This document shows, piece by piece, positions 6,471-14,630 of a stretch of 52,485 nucleotides of DNA; positions within the stretch are counted from its first letter, which is position 1; each line of letters starts with the position of its first letter. The translations under genes and the position numbers were made by a program. Origin of the DNA: an uncultured Prevotella sp. (GTDB lineage: Bacteria; Bacteroidota; Bacteroidia; Bacteroidales; Bacteroidaceae); contig USSF01000006.1 in NCBI GenBank assembly GCA_900557405.1, positions 1 through 52,485 on the forward strand, in the 5' to 3' direction. Below the pieces are notes generated by a model. It ran no database searches and had not been told where the DNA came from. It saw only the letters and a list, made by a program, of their open reading frames with translations.

Positions 6471-7130
6471 TCATTCGCGTATAGATCTTTCCAAGGTTAA
6501 CTCTGTACCAACAGACGTTCTCAATGGATATTTCTCTTCATAGTCAGCAAAGCGAAAATCACTTTCTACCAATTTTAGCTTCATCGAATTATTCGTATAT
6601 GCGGTAATCTCAAATTTATAACTAAAGTCACTATCTACCCAAAAATACCATGCGTCATGGTCTACTTTATTATCAATAAAGACCTGACTGTTCTTAGATG
6701 GAAGATAAGGACGTAAATCGCAAGTAATATTTAATTGTGAGCGATATACCTCTTGATAGTTCGATTCTTCAGTAGCGAATTTCGATATATTTATTTTCCC
6801 GATATGAATTCGGTTGGCAGATGTGGACTCAATACCCAAAAGTCCACATTGTTCTTTCAACGTCTTGTCATTAACATTTTCCAAAAAATAATATGGGCCG
6901 ACATATTCTCCATCCCGCTGCGTCCAACTACAGCTTTGCCTATCATTCAACACCAAAACAATTCCATCCCAATTTTGTGAGGTGGATTTTGTTACATACC
7001 AAGTTCCTTTAATGTCGGAAATATCAATTGTAAGATTATTCTTAACCTGTTCTTCATTATCATCATTAGATGAAGAACAGCCGACAAATAAAGCAGAAAT
7101 CAAGAAGAATACCCAGTAATTGAATTTCAT
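6471..7130 (-). CDS. Putative lipocalin-like lipoprotein
   Basis: Started at the ATG at 7130 the protein has 219 residues with a lipoprotein signal (C18 in SALFVGCSSS) followed by an acidic linker. The frame is open to an ATG at 7163, but that would overlap the preceding gene and place a charged tail before the signal. The mature part begins DISDIKGTWYVTKS, which resembles the first strand of lipocalin-like lipoproteins of Bacteroidales, and is beta-rich throughout. Function unknown. It is likely cotranscribed with the secreted protein at 7150-7725, whose stop lies 20 nt upstream. Confidence 0.7.
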   Translation of the reverse strand: MKFNYWVFFLISALFVGCSSSNDDNEEQVKNNLTIDISDIKGTWYVTKSTSQNWDGIVLVLNDRQSCSWTQRDGEYVGPYYFLENVNDKTLKEQCGLLGIESTSANRIHIGKINISKFATEESNYQEVYRSQLNITCDLRPYLPSKNSQVFIDNKVDHDAWYFWVDSDFSYKFEITAYTNNSMKLKLVESDFRFADYEEKYPLRTSVGTELTLERSIRE

Positions 7131-7149
7131 TACTGCAGATTGGCGTTTT

Positions 7150-7725
7150 TTATATTTCATCAAGCTGTTGGCTGTTATGTTTGTTTGTATTTATACGGTC
7201 ATTATAATCTATGTGTAAATTGTAGTTATATGGAGCACGTATCCAAGTTTCCTCATCCTGTGTTATGAAAAGGTCGATTGAACCATTTATATCTCCTTCA
7301 CCATTTGCAGAAATAAATGAAACGGATTCCTTTCCATCCTGTGTTCCAACATACATATCATCAGAGTCAGAACCATATTTTTGAGATAGCAAGTTTTTGA
7401 CTTTAGAATACTCTTGCTCCGCTATATCCTCGGAAACACCGCAGACAACAGCTTTTGTTCTATAAACTATCTTTGTGTTAGTATCATAGTAAACATAGAT
7501 GTCTACTTTATTTCCAACGAAAGTGCCCTTGAATGCTCTTGTTCCATTAGAAATAGAAGCACTGGCAACTTTGTTATAAGTGCAACCTTTCGCAACCAGT
7601 TTCGCTTGAAATTGTGTAATTGTACCTGTAACAGGAATACCCATAAATTTGATATGGACATTGGATTGTGCGGATGATGCTATTGCAAAAATCATGCAAC
7701 ACAATGTAAATAGAAGTTTTTTCAT
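7150..7725 (-). CDS. Small secreted protein of unknown function
   Basis: The protein has 191 residues with a clear signal peptide (MKKLLFTLCCMIFAIASSAQ). It then reads VHIKFMGIPVTGTITQFQAKL, a strand-turn-strand opening, and has KVKNLLSQKYGSDSDD in the middle. This layout ('IPVxGxxxxFxxxLxxKG', later 'xxLxxKYG') recurs in small secreted proteins of Prevotella and Bacteroides, but I know no assigned role. The leader is almost the same as that of the protein at 2598-3122. Probably periplasmic, and probably forms a two-gene unit with the lipoprotein downstream. Confidence 0.75.
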   Translation of the reverse strand: MKKLLFTLCCMIFAIASSAQSNVHIKFMGIPVTGTITQFQAKLVAKGCTYNKVASASISNGTRAFKGTFVGNKVDIYVYYDTNTKIVYRTKAVVCGVSEDIAEQEYSKVKNLLSQKYGSDSDDMYVGTQDGKESVSFISANGEGDINGSIDLFITQDEETWIRAPYNYNLHIDYNDRINTNKHNSQQLDEI

Positions 7726-7822
7726 ACTTGACTGATTTTGGTATTACATTGCAAAAATAATAAAAATCAGCCAATGTTGTTATGTAATAGGTGAAAAATT
7801 TACATATACACCTCAATCCCAT

Positions 7823-7957
7823 TCACCTCAACTTTATTCTTTTATTTTTATATCCATGGTATTCAAAGAGTCTGACTGTTTCTGAGTTTTTCCATTCTGC
7901 GAATACGTTGCCTTTGGCTAAACGCATGATGTAACTGATGGCTTCGACAATGTCCAT
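7823..7957 (-). CDS. Possible 44-residue protein or gene tail
   Basis: From the ATG at 7957 the frame encodes MDIVEAISYIMRLAKGNVFA, then EWKNSETVRLFEYHGYKNKR and a basic end. A GTG at 8005 would add 16 residues made from the GTGAGGGT repeat. The sequence is protein-like and amphipathic, and may be the end of a larger gene whose front was lost next to the repeats. No family recognised. Confidence 0.35.
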   Translation of the reverse strand: MDIVEAISYIMRLAKGNVFAEWKNSETVRLFEYHGYKNKRIKLR

Positions 7958-8016
7958 TGCCCGATTGTCACCTTTGCCCTCACCTACCCTCACCTTTACC
8001 CTCACGCCCTAATCTT

Positions 8017-8164
8017 TACCCTCACACCCTTGAATCCCTGATAAACAGGGCATTTCAGACGGATTGTGAGGGTGTGAGGGTAAAAACTTGCCCTCACACT
8101 TACCCTCACCACTGACCCCCCGATAAACAGGGCGTTTCAGACGGATTGTGAGGGTGTGAGGGTA
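8017..8164. repeat. GTGAGGGT/ACCCTCAC inverted repeat module, two copies
   Basis: Copy 1 (8017-8082) has perfect 14-bp ends, TACCCTCACACCCT and AGGGTGTGAGGGTA, around a CCCTG-ATAAA-CAGGG hairpin and CAGACGGATTGTGAGGG. Copy 2 (8101-8164) repeats the inner part (CGATAAACAGGG, TTTCAGACGGATTGTGAGG) with a shorter left end. Further single ACCCTCAC units lie at 7985-8008. The same motif recurs at the far end of the window (52337-52445). The gap 7958-8280 contains nothing else apart from the repeat at 8187. Confidence 0.8.
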
Positions 8165-8186
8165 AAAAAAGAAAAAAGTTTTTTTT

Positions 8187-8208
8187 ATTTGAATGGAGAG
8201 AGCTGCCA
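8187..8208. repeat. 22-bp dispersed repeat, copy 2
   Basis: Identical over 22 bp to 2464-2485 and again preceded by a T-run. It lies 23 nt after the second GTGAGGGT module, and the two may be parts of one larger dispersed element. Confidence 0.8.
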
Positions 8209-8280
8209 CCCGTTTCTCGTCTTCTATAAAGGTGCACCAACAGTGCAGCATAGGTGCACCGACCTTTACTCAAAAATCCA

Positions 8281-9795
8281 TCAATAAATATTATGAATGG
8301 TGCCGTCATAGCGTGAGTTCAACACCCAGCTTGCATCAGAGTATTTCCCTATCAATTCTGCATCCTTGATGGCATCAAGCTGGCGCACATACTTGTGTCT
8401 CAGGCTGACATCTATGGTTTTTCCATCCTTGTCGCAGCTGTTGAATTCCAGCAGTGTGGCTGTGGAAGCTGATTCATCCACAGGTCCGAAGCCTTCTGAA
8501 GGAACACCTTCCAGAGTGCAGTTCAGCAACACACACTCTGCATCCGGATAGTTTTTACCCTTGTTGCCTGGCAGACGGGCTATCACGGCATCATTGCCCA
8601 ATCCCCTGAAGGTGCAATCGTTGAATACGTTGCCATGATTCTCCTTGGTGTTTCTTATCCACATAAAGGCGCCATAGCTGGAAAGAGTGCAATGATTGAA
8701 ATACGACGGTCCTCTGCCCAGAACCGTATCCCCTCCTCCATCAATGACACAGTTGAGCCAGTAGGCTGATCCATTCGCCTGAAGGGCATCGCCGTCGCCA
8801 ACCACATGTACGTTCTCTGAATAATTCCTCTCGCCATTGAGCAGGAATCCCTCTGCCTGTCCCTTACAGTCTGTCTTGAAGGTAATGTTCTTGAAAATCA
8901 TATCTGCGCAGTTGTCGGCAGCTACAGCCGCACGGCGCGACGGGAATGTGCCCTTCAGCTCGTTGGTTTTTATGTCAACAGGATGAGGGTTGAAGACCTC
9001 GTTGTTGGGATAATGCACCACTACGCCATCCATCGATTCTCCTTGGATTGTGACAAACCGCTTGTTGCGGAAATATACCAGTTCCTCATAATCCCCATTC
9101 TTCACAAAAACCGTCTTCCTGCAGGTTTCCGACGGCAACGAGTCGGGCATCCAGTCCATTGCACCTTGCAGAGTGGAGAAATCTCCGCTACCGTCAGCAG
9201 CCACTACAACACAGGATTTATCCTTTGAGGGAGCAGACTGCTTGGTGGTAAACGTCCATGTCCGCTTGCCATTCCATCCTTCAATTACGCCCTTGCCTAT
9301 CTTTATCTCATACTCATGTCCGTAATCCAACATATTGTTATGCAGATAAATAGTGGCCTTATTGCCATGGCAGATGACAGGATAGAAATGAAAGGCATCA
9401 GAGAAGCCGCCAATGATAGTCTTCTGATACCGGCGCTTGTCTTCTTTGGCTGCTCCCGACGGAGTGCCGGGACGCGTATTCCGATTTGTGACATTCTCCA
9501 TTTTATATACGTATGGGACCGGAGTATAGACAGCATTGGGATTCTTAGGCTGTCCTTCTGTAGGTCCTGCAGGAATAGCCATATCTATTCTGTCAACTAT
9601 TTTGTTGGTGGTTTTGTCCAGCACCGTGACGAGTCCCTTGCTGCCGGCCTTCACCGGTCTGTCAAACTCAATTACGAGGTGTGTGTCAATATTGATGCCG
9701 TGAGCGTTCTCCTTGGGATAAAAGCCGACAGGAGATTGTGCCATGAGGTTTATACATGCGATGAACACGGACAGAGTGATAAAGATTCGTTTCAT
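8281..9795 (-). CDS. Pectin methylesterase-like protein (CE8) with N-terminal Ig-like domain
   Basis: This 504-residue secreted protein starts with a signal peptide (MKRIFITLSVFIACINLMAQ). An Ig-like domain of the SbsA type (residues about 22-190, with the typical IDTHLVIEFDRPVKAGSKG) precedes a right-handed beta-helix of the pectinesterase family that begins VVVAADGSGDFSTLQGAMDW. The two family aspartates lie in GDGDALQ and in DGGGDTVLG, replacing the classic QDTL and VDFIFG motifs. The substitutions show it is a divergent branch whose substrate may not be plain methyl-esterified pectin. It would remove ester groups from a polysaccharide in the periplasm or outside. Nearby uxaC, which acts on galacturonate and glucuronate, fits a uronic-acid diet but is not linked to it. 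Confidence 0.85.
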   Translation of the reverse strand: MKRIFITLSVFIACINLMAQSPVGFYPKENAHGINIDTHLVIEFDRPVKAGSKGLVTVLDKTTNKIVDRIDMAIPAGPTEGQPKNPNAVYTPVPYVYKMENVTNRNTRPGTPSGAAKEDKRRYQKTIIGGFSDAFHFYPVICHGNKATIYLHNNMLDYGHEYEIKIGKGVIEGWNGKRTWTFTTKQSAPSKDKSCVVVAADGSGDFSTLQGAMDWMPDSLPSETCRKTVFVKNGDYEELVYFRNKRFVTIQGESMDGVVVHYPNNEVFNPHPVDIKTNELKGTFPSRRAAVAADNCADMIFKNITFKTDCKGQAEGFLLNGERNYSENVHVVGDGDALQANGSAYWLNCVIDGGGDTVLGRGPSYFNHCTLSSYGAFMWIRNTKENHGNVFNDCTFRGLGNDAVIARLPGNKGKNYPDAECVLLNCTLEGVPSEGFGPVDESASTATLLEFNSCDKDGKTIDVSLRHKYVRQLDAIKDAELIGKYSDASWVLNSRYDGTIHNIY

Positions 9796-9828
9796 ATCTA
9801 TTATTCCTAAGTCGTTTTTTTACTAATG

Positions 9829-9836
9829 CAAAAATA
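9829..9836 (-). promoter_or_regulatory. -7 box before the pectinesterase-like gene
   Basis: TATTTTTG on the minus strand fits TAnnTTTG and lies 33 nt before the ATG. No convincing -33 element was found. Confidence 0.4.
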
Positions 9837-10199
9837 CGAAATAAAACTGAAAAGCCATTATTCAGTGAACACTATTTATATAAATATTACCTTATATATT
9901 ATATGAAAGTAGTGTTACAAATGTCATCTGCCGCAAAGTGTGTGACCTGTTAAAATCACAAGTGCCATAGATAGATATCGTAAGTGACATAGATAGACAT
10001 CGCAAGTGCCATAGTTTGCTTTTTGTATTAATCAACTTATGCATCATCTATGCCAATGAAAAAGTCATCGGCATAGACATTACCGGCGAATGTTCTGCCA
10101 CTCTCGACTATCTCTCTGAAGTAAGAAGTGCCGACATCAACAACAGGGCTAATGAAGAACTGATGAGGATGATTCTGGCGGAGGAGAGAACAAGTAAAA
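9837..10199. other. Intergenic region with a 22-bp tandem repeat
   Basis: No supported gene lies here. The left part is AT-rich. The middle holds a 22-bp tandem repeat at 9961-10014, listed separately. The rest contains a plus-strand frame starting at a TTG at 10016 that runs into the end of the porin gene and looks like chance. Confidence 0.5.
9961..10014. repeat. 22-bp tandem repeat, about 2.5 copies
   Basis: The units at 9961-9982 and 9983-10004 match at 19 of 22 positions. Each has AGTG(C/A)CATAGATAGA followed by a variable base and ATCG(T/C)A. A third, partial unit (AGTGCCATAG) ends at 10014. The bases just before 9961 (ATCACA) resemble a unit end. Confidence 0.85.
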
Positions 10200-11240
10200 T
10201 CAGAATTCACACAAAAGACGAGCGCCGAGAACCGTGAAGTCGTCATCATCGTTTGAAACATACTGGAACGACGGCTGCACAGACAGCCATTTGTTCAGTC
10301 TCCTCCTCCACGTCAGCTCCAGAGAATATTCCGTGCCCTGCTGGAAACGGGCATACTGGCCCGACACGCCACATTCGTTGGCTTCGTCCTGATATGCTCC
10401 ACCTATTTCCCCATAGCGGTAGCAAACGCTTCTGCGACTGGTGTTTTCGGAATACTGAGCCATACAGGAAACCTTTCTTTCGCCCGACTCCCACACGGTC
10501 TGCTCACCATAGACCCACCATCCGCAGCTGGTCTTGTGCGCAGCTTCCTCTGCCGGAGCCATTTCTCCCTCCTCATCTATAGCATACTGACGGGTATGGA
10601 TGGCAGCCCCGGCAAAATACCTTCCGCCACGATATGAATACTCCAGTTGGGAGATATTGAAGATGCCGTCCTTCTTCGGGCGCACGAGGAAGGGATTGTC
10701 GTGGGCGGTCCATCCGTTGTAGCCGGAACCGTTGTAGATACCGTTGCGGAACGTCCATCCGCCCTTTGTCACATCGAAATAGACGGTAAGTCCCGACAGA
10801 GGATAGTTGGCAATGGGATAGTTTGCAGCCACCGTGGGGAAGATGCCGCAGGAGCTGTTGGTGAAGAGCGCCGTAACGTCAGACGTGAAGAAGTCCTCGT
10901 TCACATTCCTCACACCCACGAACAGATGCCCTGCCTTCCACTCATGCATATAGCCCAGCACGGCGATTGCGGCAAACATATCATCTGCCTCGATGTTCGA
11001 GAAGCCCTGCCAGTCGCCGATGACGCTCTCGCCGGTCTTCGCCAGATGGAGCGTCGCCGCCTCAAAGGACCCCTTTCCATTAAATACCGGAACGCTGAGG
11101 TCCAGGCGCAGCTGGTTCACCCAGTTTGTCTTCTTGTTCATATCCCACTGCCATTCTGCTATATAAGCTCCACTAAAACACTTGGCATACGACAGACAGA
11201 TGCTGACGCAGCCTAAGATAATAAGAAATATTCGCTTCAT
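10200..11240 (-). CDS. OprB-like carbohydrate-selective porin
   Basis: The protein has 346 residues from the ATG at 11240, which gives a signal peptide (MKRIFLIILGCVSICLSYA). The open frame extends upstream but would hide this signal. The mature part is a beta-barrel with the OprB-type pattern: SGAYIAEWQWDMNKKTNWV, then LFVGVRNVNEDFFTSDVTALF, and a C-terminal strand ending VLGARLLCEF with a terminal phenylalanine. It probably forms an outer-membrane channel for sugars. It stands alone on the minus strand, downstream of its own promoter and next to the end of carB. The exact substrate is unknown. Confidence 0.75.
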   Translation of the reverse strand: MKRIFLIILGCVSICLSYAKCFSGAYIAEWQWDMNKKTNWVNQLRLDLSVPVFNGKGSFEAATLHLAKTGESVIGDWQGFSNIEADDMFAAIAVLGYMHEWKAGHLFVGVRNVNEDFFTSDVTALFTNSSCGIFPTVAANYPIANYPLSGLTVYFDVTKGGWTFRNGIYNGSGYNGWTAHDNPFLVRPKKDGIFNISQLEYSYRGGRYFAGAAIHTRQYAIDEEGEMAPAEEAAHKTSCGWWVYGEQTVWESGERKVSCMAQYSENTSRRSVCYRYGEIGGAYQDEANECGVSGQYARFQQGTEYSLELTWRRRLNKWLSVQPSFQYVSNDDDDFTVLGARLLCEF

Positions 11241-11270
11241 AATGTTTTGTATCCCCATATTTGGGGGACG

Positions 11271-11278
11271 CAAAGGTA
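11271..11278 (-). promoter_or_regulatory. -7 box before the OprB-like porin gene
   Basis: TACCTTTG on the minus strand fits TAnnTTTG and lies 30 nt before the ATG at 11240. A CTTG at 11299-11302 region may be a weak -33 element and falls inside the hairpin that follows carB. The leader also has a small CCCCA/TGGGG hairpin (11253-11266). Confidence 0.45.
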
Positions 11279-11293
11279 CGAAATTTTCAGCAC

Positions 11294-11336
11294 AAGCGGC
11301 AAGACGGAGATGCTTCCACATCCTGTCTTGCCGCTT
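11294..11336. terminator. Hairpin after carB
   Basis: AAGCGGCAAGAC (11294-11305) pairs perfectly with GTCTTGCCGCTT (11325-11336) across a 19-nt loop. It lies 30 nt beyond the carB stop and just upstream of the porin promoter, so it likely insulates the two units. No strong T-run follows on the minus strand. Confidence 0.5.
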
Positions 11337-11365
11337 TATCTATATATCATAAAAATCGGTTTCTA

Positions 11366-14300
11366 TCAATACTCGCCCCATGCCTTGATTTCCATCTCGT
11401 CGAGCTTCACAGTGCAGAAAGCATAGATGAAGGCACTCGCCAGACGGCTGTTGGTAATCAACGGAACATTAAGGTCGATTGCCGCACGACGAATCTTGTA
11501 TCCGTTTGAAAGCTCCGAACTGGTGAGATCCTTAGGGATGTTCACCACCATGTCAATCTCATGGTTGTGGAGCATGTCCAAAGCTCTCGGTGCATCGCCC
11601 TCTGCCTCCTCCGACGGCCAGAGCACACGTGTGTTCTGGATGCCGTTCTCGGTGAGGAAACGGCTTGTACCTGCCGTGGCGTAGAGATTATAACCGTGCT
11701 TCACGAGCATCTGCGCAGCATCGAGCATATCGGCTTTCTGCTTCGCTCCGCCCGTAGACAGGAGGATGTTCTTGGCCGGTATGCGATGGCCCACGGAGAG
11801 CATACTCTTCAGTAGGGCGCAGCTTGTGTCGTTTCCGATACAGCCCACTTCTCCCGTTGAGCTCATGTCGACGCCAAGTACCGGGTCGGCCTTCTGCAGA
11901 CGGTTGAAACTGAACTGGGATGCCTTGATTCCCACGTAGTCGAGGTCGAAGAGGTTCTTGCTCGGCTTCTCCACCGGCAGACCGAGCATCACGCGTGTGG
12001 CAAGCTCGATGAGGTTTATCTTCAGCACCTTGCTCACGAACGGGAATGAACGGCTGGCACGCAGGTTACACTCGATTACCAGAATGTCATTGTCGCGGGC
12101 CATGAACTGGATATTGAACGGTCCGTTGATATGCAGCTCCTTGGCAATCTGGCGACCTACCCTCTTGACGCGGCGTACGGTCTCCACATAGAGTTTCTGC
12201 GGCGGGAACTGGATTGTGGCGTCGCCCGAGTGGACTCCGGCGAACTCGATGTGCTCGGATATGGCGTAGGCAATCACCTCGCCGTCCTTTGCCACAGCAT
12301 CCATCTCTATCTCCTTGGCGTGCTCGATGAACTTGCTCACTACCACCGGATGATCCTCGCTCACGTTTGCAGCCAGCTGCAGGAAGCGCTTCAGCTCATC
12401 CTCGTTGGAACATACGTTCATGGCTGCTCCAGAGAGCACATAGCTCGGGCGGACAAGCACAGGGAAGCCAACGCGCTCAATGAATCTGTCGATGTCCTCC
12501 ATGCTCGTCAGAGCGCTCCACTCCGGCTGGTTAATGCCGTTGTTGGTGAGCATCTGCGAGAACTTGGCACGGTCTTCGGCATTGTCGATGTCCTGTGCCT
12601 TGGTGCCGAGGATATTCACATGCTGCTCGTCGAGGCGCATGGCGAGGTTGTTCGGTATCTGGCCTCCGGTAGACACGATTACGCCGTGCGGCTGCTCAAG
12701 GTCGATGATGTCCATGACACGTTCAAAGGTCAGCTCGTCGAAATACAGACGGTCGCACATATCGTAGTCTGTCGACACGGTTTCCGGATTATAGTTGATC
12801 ATTATGCTGCGGTAGCCTTCCTTGCGGATGGTGTTCAGCGCCTGCACTCCACACCAGTCGAACTCAACCGACGAACCGATGCGGTAGGCTCCAGAACCGA
12901 GCACGATGATGCTGCGGTGGTCGTTCTCGAAGACGATGTCGCTCTTCACTCCGGCGTAGGTCACATACAGATAGTTTGTCTGTGCCGGATACTCGGCGGC
13001 AAGCGTGTCTATCTGCTTCACTACAGGCACGATGCCGTAGTTCTTGCGCAACTGGCGCACAACGAGTCCTGCCTTTGCCATGCTGTGAAGTTCCTGCTCC
13101 AGACCTACGGCACGGGCTATCTGGAAATCGGTGAATCCATAGATCTTTGCCGTGTGCAGAAGTTCCTTGTCGAGCGTATTGATGTTACACTTCTTCATCG
13201 CCTCGTCGATGTCGATGATATGCTTCAGTTTCTCAAGGAACCACTTGTCGATCTTCGTCAGCTCATGTATGTCGTCAACGGTGTATCCCTTGTGCATAGC
13301 CTTGGATATGACAAACACGCGCTTGTCGGTAGGCTCGCGCAGGGCGGCGTCGATATCGTCAATCTTCAACTCCTTGTTCTCCACGAAGCCGTGCATTCCC
13401 TGGCCTATCATGCGGAGTCCCTTCTGGATTGCCTCCTCGAAGGTGCGGCCGATGGCCATCACCTCGCCGACAGATTTCATGGATGAACCCAGCTCCTTGT
13501 CCACGCCGCGGAACTTGCTCAAGTCCCAACGCGGTATCTTGCAGACAACGTAGTCGAGTGCCGGCTCGAAGAAGGCGCTCGTGGTCTTGGTAACGGAGTT
13601 CTTCAGCTCGAAGAGTCCGTAGCCCATGCCGAGCTTGGCGGCAACGAAGGCGAGCGGATAGCCTGTGGCCTTTGATGCGAGGGCTGATGAACGGCTCAGA
13701 CGGGCGTTGACCTCGATTACACGATAGTCCTCGCTCTTAGGGTCGAAGGCATACTGCACGTTACACTCGCCGACGATTCCGATATGACGGATAATCTTTA
13801 TGGCAAGGGCACGCAGCTTGTGGTATTCCGAGTTAGTTAGCGTCTGCGAGGGGGCAATTACGATACTCTCGCCGGTATGGATGCCGAGCGGGTCGAAGTT
13901 CTCCATGTTGCAGACAGTGATACAGTTGTCGTAACGGTCGCGCACCACCTCGTATTCTATCTCCTTCCATCCCTTCAGACTCTTCTCCACAAGCACCTGC
14001 GGAGAGAACGAGAATGCTTTCTCGGCAAGCTTGTTCAGCTCCTCCTCATTGTCGGCAAAACCCGAACCGAGTCCGCCAAGTGCGTATGCGGCACGGATAA
14101 TCACCGGATAGCCCAGTTCGGCAGCTGCCTTACGGGTCTGCTCGATATTCTCGCAAGCCTCGCTCTTGATAGTCTTCACGTTTATCTCGTCGAGCTTCTG
14201 CACGAAGAGCTCGCGGTCTTCGGTGTCCATGATTGCCTGCACTGGTGTGCCGAGAACCTTCACGTTGTACTTCTCGAGCACTCCTGTCTTGAAGAGTTCC

Positions 14301-14596
14301 ACACCGCAGTTGAGCGCGGTCTGACCTCCGAAGGAGAGGAGGATGCCGTCGGGGCGCTCCTTCTCGATGACTCTCTCAACGAAATAAGGCTGCACCGGCA
14401 GGAAGTAAATCTGGTCGGCAACGCCCTCGGATGTCTGCACCGTGGCAATGTTAGGATTGATGAGAACCGTCTTGACGCCCTCTTCGCGAAGAGCTTTCAG
14501 AGCCTGAGAACCAGAATAGTCAAACTCACCGGCTTCACCGATTTTCAATGCGCCTGAACCTAACAGCAGGACTTTCTTTATATTTTCGTCTTTCAT
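11366..14596 (-). CDS. carB: Carbamoyl-phosphate synthase large subunit
   Basis: This 1076-residue protein, the usual CarB length, makes carbamoyl phosphate from bicarbonate, ammonia (delivered by CarA) and two ATP, for pyrimidine and arginine synthesis in the cytoplasm. It shows the duplicated ATP-grasp structure: the first half opens KVLLLGSGALKIGEAGEFDYSG and the second IIVLGSGAYRIGSSVEFDW. IEVNARLSRSSALASKATGY in the first half and IECNLRASRSFPFVSK in the second are the paired metal-binding segments. The C-terminal domain (ILLSTGGAKQKADML, then NLYATAGTSRFL) is the MGS-like allosteric domain. The gene follows carA with a 34-nt gap and is surely in the same unit. Confidence 0.98.
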   Translation of the reverse strand: MKDENIKKVLLLGSGALKIGEAGEFDYSGSQALKALREEGVKTVLINPNIATVQTSEGVADQIYFLPVQPYFVERVIEKERPDGILLSFGGQTALNCGVELFKTGVLEKYNVKVLGTPVQAIMDTEDRELFVQKLDEINVKTIKSEACENIEQTRKAAAELGYPVIIRAAYALGGLGSGFADNEEELNKLAEKAFSFSPQVLVEKSLKGWKEIEYEVVRDRYDNCITVCNMENFDPLGIHTGESIVIAPSQTLTNSEYHKLRALAIKIIRHIGIVGECNVQYAFDPKSEDYRVIEVNARLSRSSALASKATGYPLAFVAAKLGMGYGLFELKNSVTKTTSAFFEPALDYVVCKIPRWDLSKFRGVDKELGSSMKSVGEVMAIGRTFEEAIQKGLRMIGQGMHGFVENKELKIDDIDAALREPTDKRVFVISKAMHKGYTVDDIHELTKIDKWFLEKLKHIIDIDEAMKKCNINTLDKELLHTAKIYGFTDFQIARAVGLEQELHSMAKAGLVVRQLRKNYGIVPVVKQIDTLAAEYPAQTNYLYVTYAGVKSDIVFENDHRSIIVLGSGAYRIGSSVEFDWCGVQALNTIRKEGYRSIMINYNPETVSTDYDMCDRLYFDELTFERVMDIIDLEQPHGVIVSTGGQIPNNLAMRLDEQHVNILGTKAQDIDNAEDRAKFSQMLTNNGINQPEWSALTSMEDIDRFIERVGFPVLVRPSYVLSGAAMNVCSNEDELKRFLQLAANVSEDHPVVVSKFIEHAKEIEMDAVAKDGEVIAYAISEHIEFAGVHSGDATIQFPPQKLYVETVRRVKRVGRQIAKELHINGPFNIQFMARDNDILVIECNLRASRSFPFVSKVLKINLIELATRVMLGLPVEKPSKNLFDLDYVGIKASQFSFNRLQKADPVLGVDMSSTGEVGCIGNDTSCALLKSMLSVGHRIPAKNILLSTGGAKQKADMLDAAQMLVKHGYNLYATAGTSRFLTENGIQNTRVLWPSEEAEGDAPRALDMLHNHEIDMVVNIPKDLTSSELSNGYKIRRAAIDLNVPLITNSRLASAFIYAFCTVKLDEMEIKAWGEY

Positions 14597-14630
14597 CTGT
14601 AATCTTTGATAAAATCTTTATGCGTAGTGC

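Noticed and set aside
8009..8309. Minus-strand frames across the GTGAGGGT modules (e.g. 80 and 67 residues)
   Set aside because: They consist of translated repeat sequence (PHNPSE(M/T)PCLSG twice), explained by the duplicated DNA modules.
10016..10237. Plus-strand 73-residue frame starting at TTG
   Set aside because: It starts inside a tandem repeat, uses a weak start and runs 38 nt into the end of the porin gene on the other strand. Its protein-like middle (GIDITGECSATLDYL) is not enough to call a gene.
12131..13486. Long plus-strand frame (451 residues) opposite carB
   Set aside because: Antisense shadow of carB produced by its codon bias. The same holds for the long frames opposite purF, glmS, malQ and the pullulanase gene.
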